From assembly GCF_028583425.1 (NCBI RefSeq), contig NC_072795.1, positions 75,034,001 through 75,098,000 of the forward strand: DNA of 64,000 nucleotides, read 5' to 3'. This stretch comes from Eublepharis macularius (Eukaryota > Chordata > Lepidosauria > Squamata > Eublepharidae). Below are positions 61,020-64,000 of the stretch, in pieces (position 1 is the first letter of the stretch; each line of letters opens with the position of its first letter). A program made the translations under genes and the position numbers. The notes under the pieces are model-generated. The model saw nothing but the letters and a program-made list of their open reading frames with translations. It was not told the origin of the DNA and made no database searches.

Positions 61020-61879
61020 TGTGATGGAACACACTTTAAAGAATATTTCTCAAGTGCAGCCATCAGAGAGCTGGAAGAAAAAGAGTTAACAATTGCCTGG
61101 AATTAGAGTTTGATTGACAGGTTGCTCCCTCCTCTCTGATTGGTCAGTGGGAACTAACCTACAGGCTGACAGGATTTTGTTTTCAGAGGGAGTGTGTGTG
61201 GTAAAGTCTGACAGGGAAGGTCAGACAGGTTCCCCTCTGGAGTGAGAGGAAAGGAATATTTTGCCTTAACTGTGATATCATTGTCCTGAAGAAGCATTCT
61301 AGTTGAGAATTCCAAGTATAAGAGTCAGCTCAAGGTGAAGCCCGTTTACACAGCCACGACAGAGCTGGGAGTGTGTGTTGGTAAGAGTGATAGGGTGGTG
61401 AGTTGAGACTCCCTGTGAAGCCAAAAGCAAAAGAGTTATGCCTTCTTAAGAGAAAGTTAATTCCTGCCCAGTTTCTAAAGGGTTTTGGCTCTGAGGAGGA
61501 CCCTGGGTCTATTGTGAAGGGAAAACAGTTTTAAACTAACTCCAGGAAACCTGAGTTGTCAAAAGGAACTCTGTGAAGAAACATTGTTGCTGTAACTAAA
61601 GAATTAAGTAAAACACTTTACACTGTTAAGAACAAAGAACATCAGAAACTAAGCTAATGTTTTGCCTATTATTCACAATGTATTCTGTACTATCAACAAA
61701 TTCTACCCCAGCACTTTCATTCCCTGACTACACTTATTACATCCCTGTCTGTTCAATAAAGTTGTTGTTTCTTTTTGAACATTGTACAGTCTCCAGTGCC
61801 ATTTCCAACACAAAAGAAGAGGGCTCCTGCTTTCCCCCACCAAGTTTCTGGGCTGGGCTAAAAAGCCAAAATTATAACA
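61020..61879 (+). mobile_element. LTR-like block, probably solo
   Basis: Can be read from TGTGATGGAAC to TTATAACA, with AATAAA at 61755-61760 and a GT-rich stretch after it. The first 150 bases recur at 35710-35880. No flanking duplication found. Confidence 0.45.
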
Positions 61880-61884
61880 GTTTA

Positions 61885-63755
61885 TCAGGGTGGGACACAG
61901 ACTTTTAAACCACAAATGGAGACACAGTACTTTGGGCTGCTCAGCTAAAACAGTCAAACTTGTATCTTGGTGGGAAAATCTGCCTCATAGTGGGGGAGTG
62001 AAGGGGTGTCCATCACAGTGACTTTATAGCAGTCACACACTTTCAGCCAAACCTACCTCATAGGGTTGTTGTGAAGATAAAACAAAGGACAGGAGAACAA
62101 AAGTAAGCTTCTTTGGGTTCCCATAGGGTGAAAGGTGTGTGTGTGGGGGTATAAATGAATATAATTCATCAGCTGTTTGTGAAAATAAAACCAAACAATC
62201 ATAGCGAAGTTTTCTAAAGTTGTTGAAGCTGAGGTGGTAACCTGTGTATGGGTTGTATAACTTCAGACAGGAGCTTTAATGACAAAATATTCCTCGATTA
62301 AAAATGAATGTATCCACAAAGGAAAATGAGATGTTTAGGAGGAGGGTTCTAGACGAACCCTCTCCCTGATAAGTTAACTTTTTATTTCTTGGAAATGTCA
62401 TATCATATAAGCCCTACATAGAATTAAGTCTGCCATTGTATGCTGAAGACTAGACTCTCTATTTAAACAGCTCTCAGGCGGTAGGACTGGGGAATATTTT
62501 TACTTCATTCTTTGCAGAGCCACTACAGAACTGTAAGGACCAATAGCCTTATTCCATAAAAACCATATGTTCACATCCAGCCTAAAGAGGCACAGCCCAG
62601 ACACAGGTTTACTACAATCAGTATGAATTTTGCAGATTATCAGACCTAAGGTCTAAAGTCATATTAAAATGGACGTTCATTTTCTCAAGATTATTTGAGT
62701 ATTTCTTCTATATTGCAACAATCCAAATTAATGAAAAACCACCATCATTTTGAAAACCTACTGCTTTCTTTGAAAACATATTCTGGTGAAGACCATGTCT
62801 ACAACTGTATTTTTAAAAAGCACCATAGGATCAGTACCAGACGTGTTGTGTGTGTGTGTATGAATAAGAGAGAGAGAGAAAGAGAGAGAACTAATCTCTG
62901 CAGGATGGGAATATTAGGTGGATGGTGGTTGCAATAATATAGAAAACCTGTTTCAAGGAAAGCAATACTAGTTCTATGTTCTTTTTTCCTGCTGTGGAAC
63001 AAGCAATGTGCTAGTTAAGCTTTATTTATTTATAGTTAGTAAGGGTGAAGAATACTTTCTAGATTATAACACAATTTATAACAGATTTAATAAAAACCAG
63101 GGAACATTTTTACCATTTTAAAATGCAGTGGCCCATTTCTGCATTTTATACCTATGCTCTGCCTGCACAAACAACTGATTTTAATGGAGTTGTGTCTAAC
63201 TATGATGTAAAAGAGAAAAAGTCAGGCATGAAATCGGTCTTCCACAAAGGCAGTAGATGTGAATCTTTGTAACCATGAAACATTTTAAGGTCCCAATTCC
63301 TGTATCATCTCGAGTACCAACTTTGTCTGACTAAACAGAGGTGTATGGAGGTATGTTTGGCATAAAAGGATGGATGTGAAACAAATCAAAGAGAAACCTA
63401 AAACAAAATTGCAACAAGAAAAATGAATCAGTTGCAGTTAGCTTGGAAAGCATGATCCATTAACCTTATGCAGCAGTACCTCGGCAATGGCTTGGAATTC
63501 ATACCTCTTGGAGAAGGATTGCTGTCACCTCAGTAACAGGCTGGGAGACTAAACCAGAAGATGGATGTCTTTAGGAAGGCATTCATGAACAAACGGAGGA
63601 TTCCAGTGTTTACAAATATGAATAATTGCATTACTGATATGAAATCACAATAAAGTTTTGCAAGTTTCATCATGAAGATTACTCATTTATTTACACTGAC
63701 TAATATTTGGAAATCCAGAGGAATTTAAGTAAGATGTATTTAGTTACCCTAGGTC
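61885..63755. other. Unassigned intergenic sequence
   Basis: Nothing recognised except the microsatellite at 62846-62890. Confidence 0.4.
62846..62890 (+). repeat. (TG)n/(GA)n compound microsatellite
   Basis: A TG run directly followed by an AG run. Confidence 0.8.
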
Positions 63756-63757
63756 AG

Positions 63758-64000
63758 AGGTCCCCAATCTTTTTCAATCTGCAGGCGTTTTTGGAATTCT
63801 GACACAGGGTGATGTGCTAAACTACAAAATGGTTGCCACAGGTGGAGCCAACCCCAAAATGGCTGCCATGAGAGGCGGAGCTCACCACAAAATTTCAGGG
63901 AGTGGGGTAGTGCATAAGGGTATGCCTTCAACATTTCAGGCAGAAGCTCTGTTTAACAGGGTGCCTTTTAAAATTGTTTAAAAATATTTTCTTGCATAGA
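63758..64000 (+). mobile_element. hAT-like repeat, right end outside the window
   Basis: CAGAGGTCCCCAATCTTTTT, then twice AAAATGG.TGCCA, the layout of a non-autonomous hAT repeat with a CAGGGGTCCCCAA-type end. Confidence 0.5.

Noticed and set aside
1-64000. CRISPR arrays, bacterial operons or tRNA genes
   Set aside because: The tandem repeats are minisatellites with no unique spacers, genes have introns, and no tRNA fold was noticed.

Overview
This is a repeat-dense eukaryotic window with no recognisable host gene. The repeats present are CR1, L1 and RTE/BovB-like LINEs, a Penelope-like element, a 5S rRNA-derived SINE, hAT and Harbinger short elements, and a chromodomain-bearing Ty3/gypsy element. 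That mixture suggests a squamate reptile, possibly a gecko or relative. The species call is an inference, not something the sequence states.

The main feature is a GC/CpG-rich island at about 1.12-16.61 kb that looks like one large PIF/Harbinger-type DNA transposon. It carries four genes whose reading frames join through consistent splice sites with no stops: a HARBI1-like DDE transposase (+, 7813-9516, 430 aa) and three SANT/trihelix proteins. These are SANT-B (-, 6862-3130, 375 aa), SANT-A (+, 11758-13463, 275 aa) and SANT-D (-, 15833-13798, 385 aa). Each SANT protein has its DNA-binding domain in exon 1, acidic linkers on short exons mostly joined in phase 1, and a helical or coiled-coil last exon. 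B and the transposase are divergent; A and D converge tail to tail. Family knowledge says Harbinger elements pair a transposase with one SANT/Myb-like partner; three partners is unusual. All four promoters carry E2F-like TTTSSCGC-type sites, three with a CCAAT box beside them.

The rest is layered repeats. 17.69-18.43 kb is a solo LTR; 18.68-20.74 kb a CR1 on the minus strand; 20.75-22.5 kb an L1 3' end holding a 118-bp Harbinger-type MITE that itself holds a 157-bp insert. 23.7-29.8 kb is an internally deleted LINE broken by a hAT element (which holds a solo LTR) and by a second MITE copy. 38.67-39.41 kb is another hAT element with part of the same LTR. 39.57-41.83 kb is a 5'-truncated Penelope-like element with a 17-bp target duplication and a hammerhead-like motif. 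42.51-51.11 kb is a minisatellite split by a Ty3/gypsy element (42999-49965) with exact 5-bp duplications. 52.12-52.92 kb is a hAT element with palindromic internal repeats, and 53.37-54.10 kb an RTE/BovB-like fragment. From 55.5 kb to the end the sequence is mostly unassigned, with one LTR-like block at 61.0-61.9 kb and a hAT-like end at 63.76 kb.

All exon coordinates were read by eye from splice consensus and reading phase; no alignment or database search was run.
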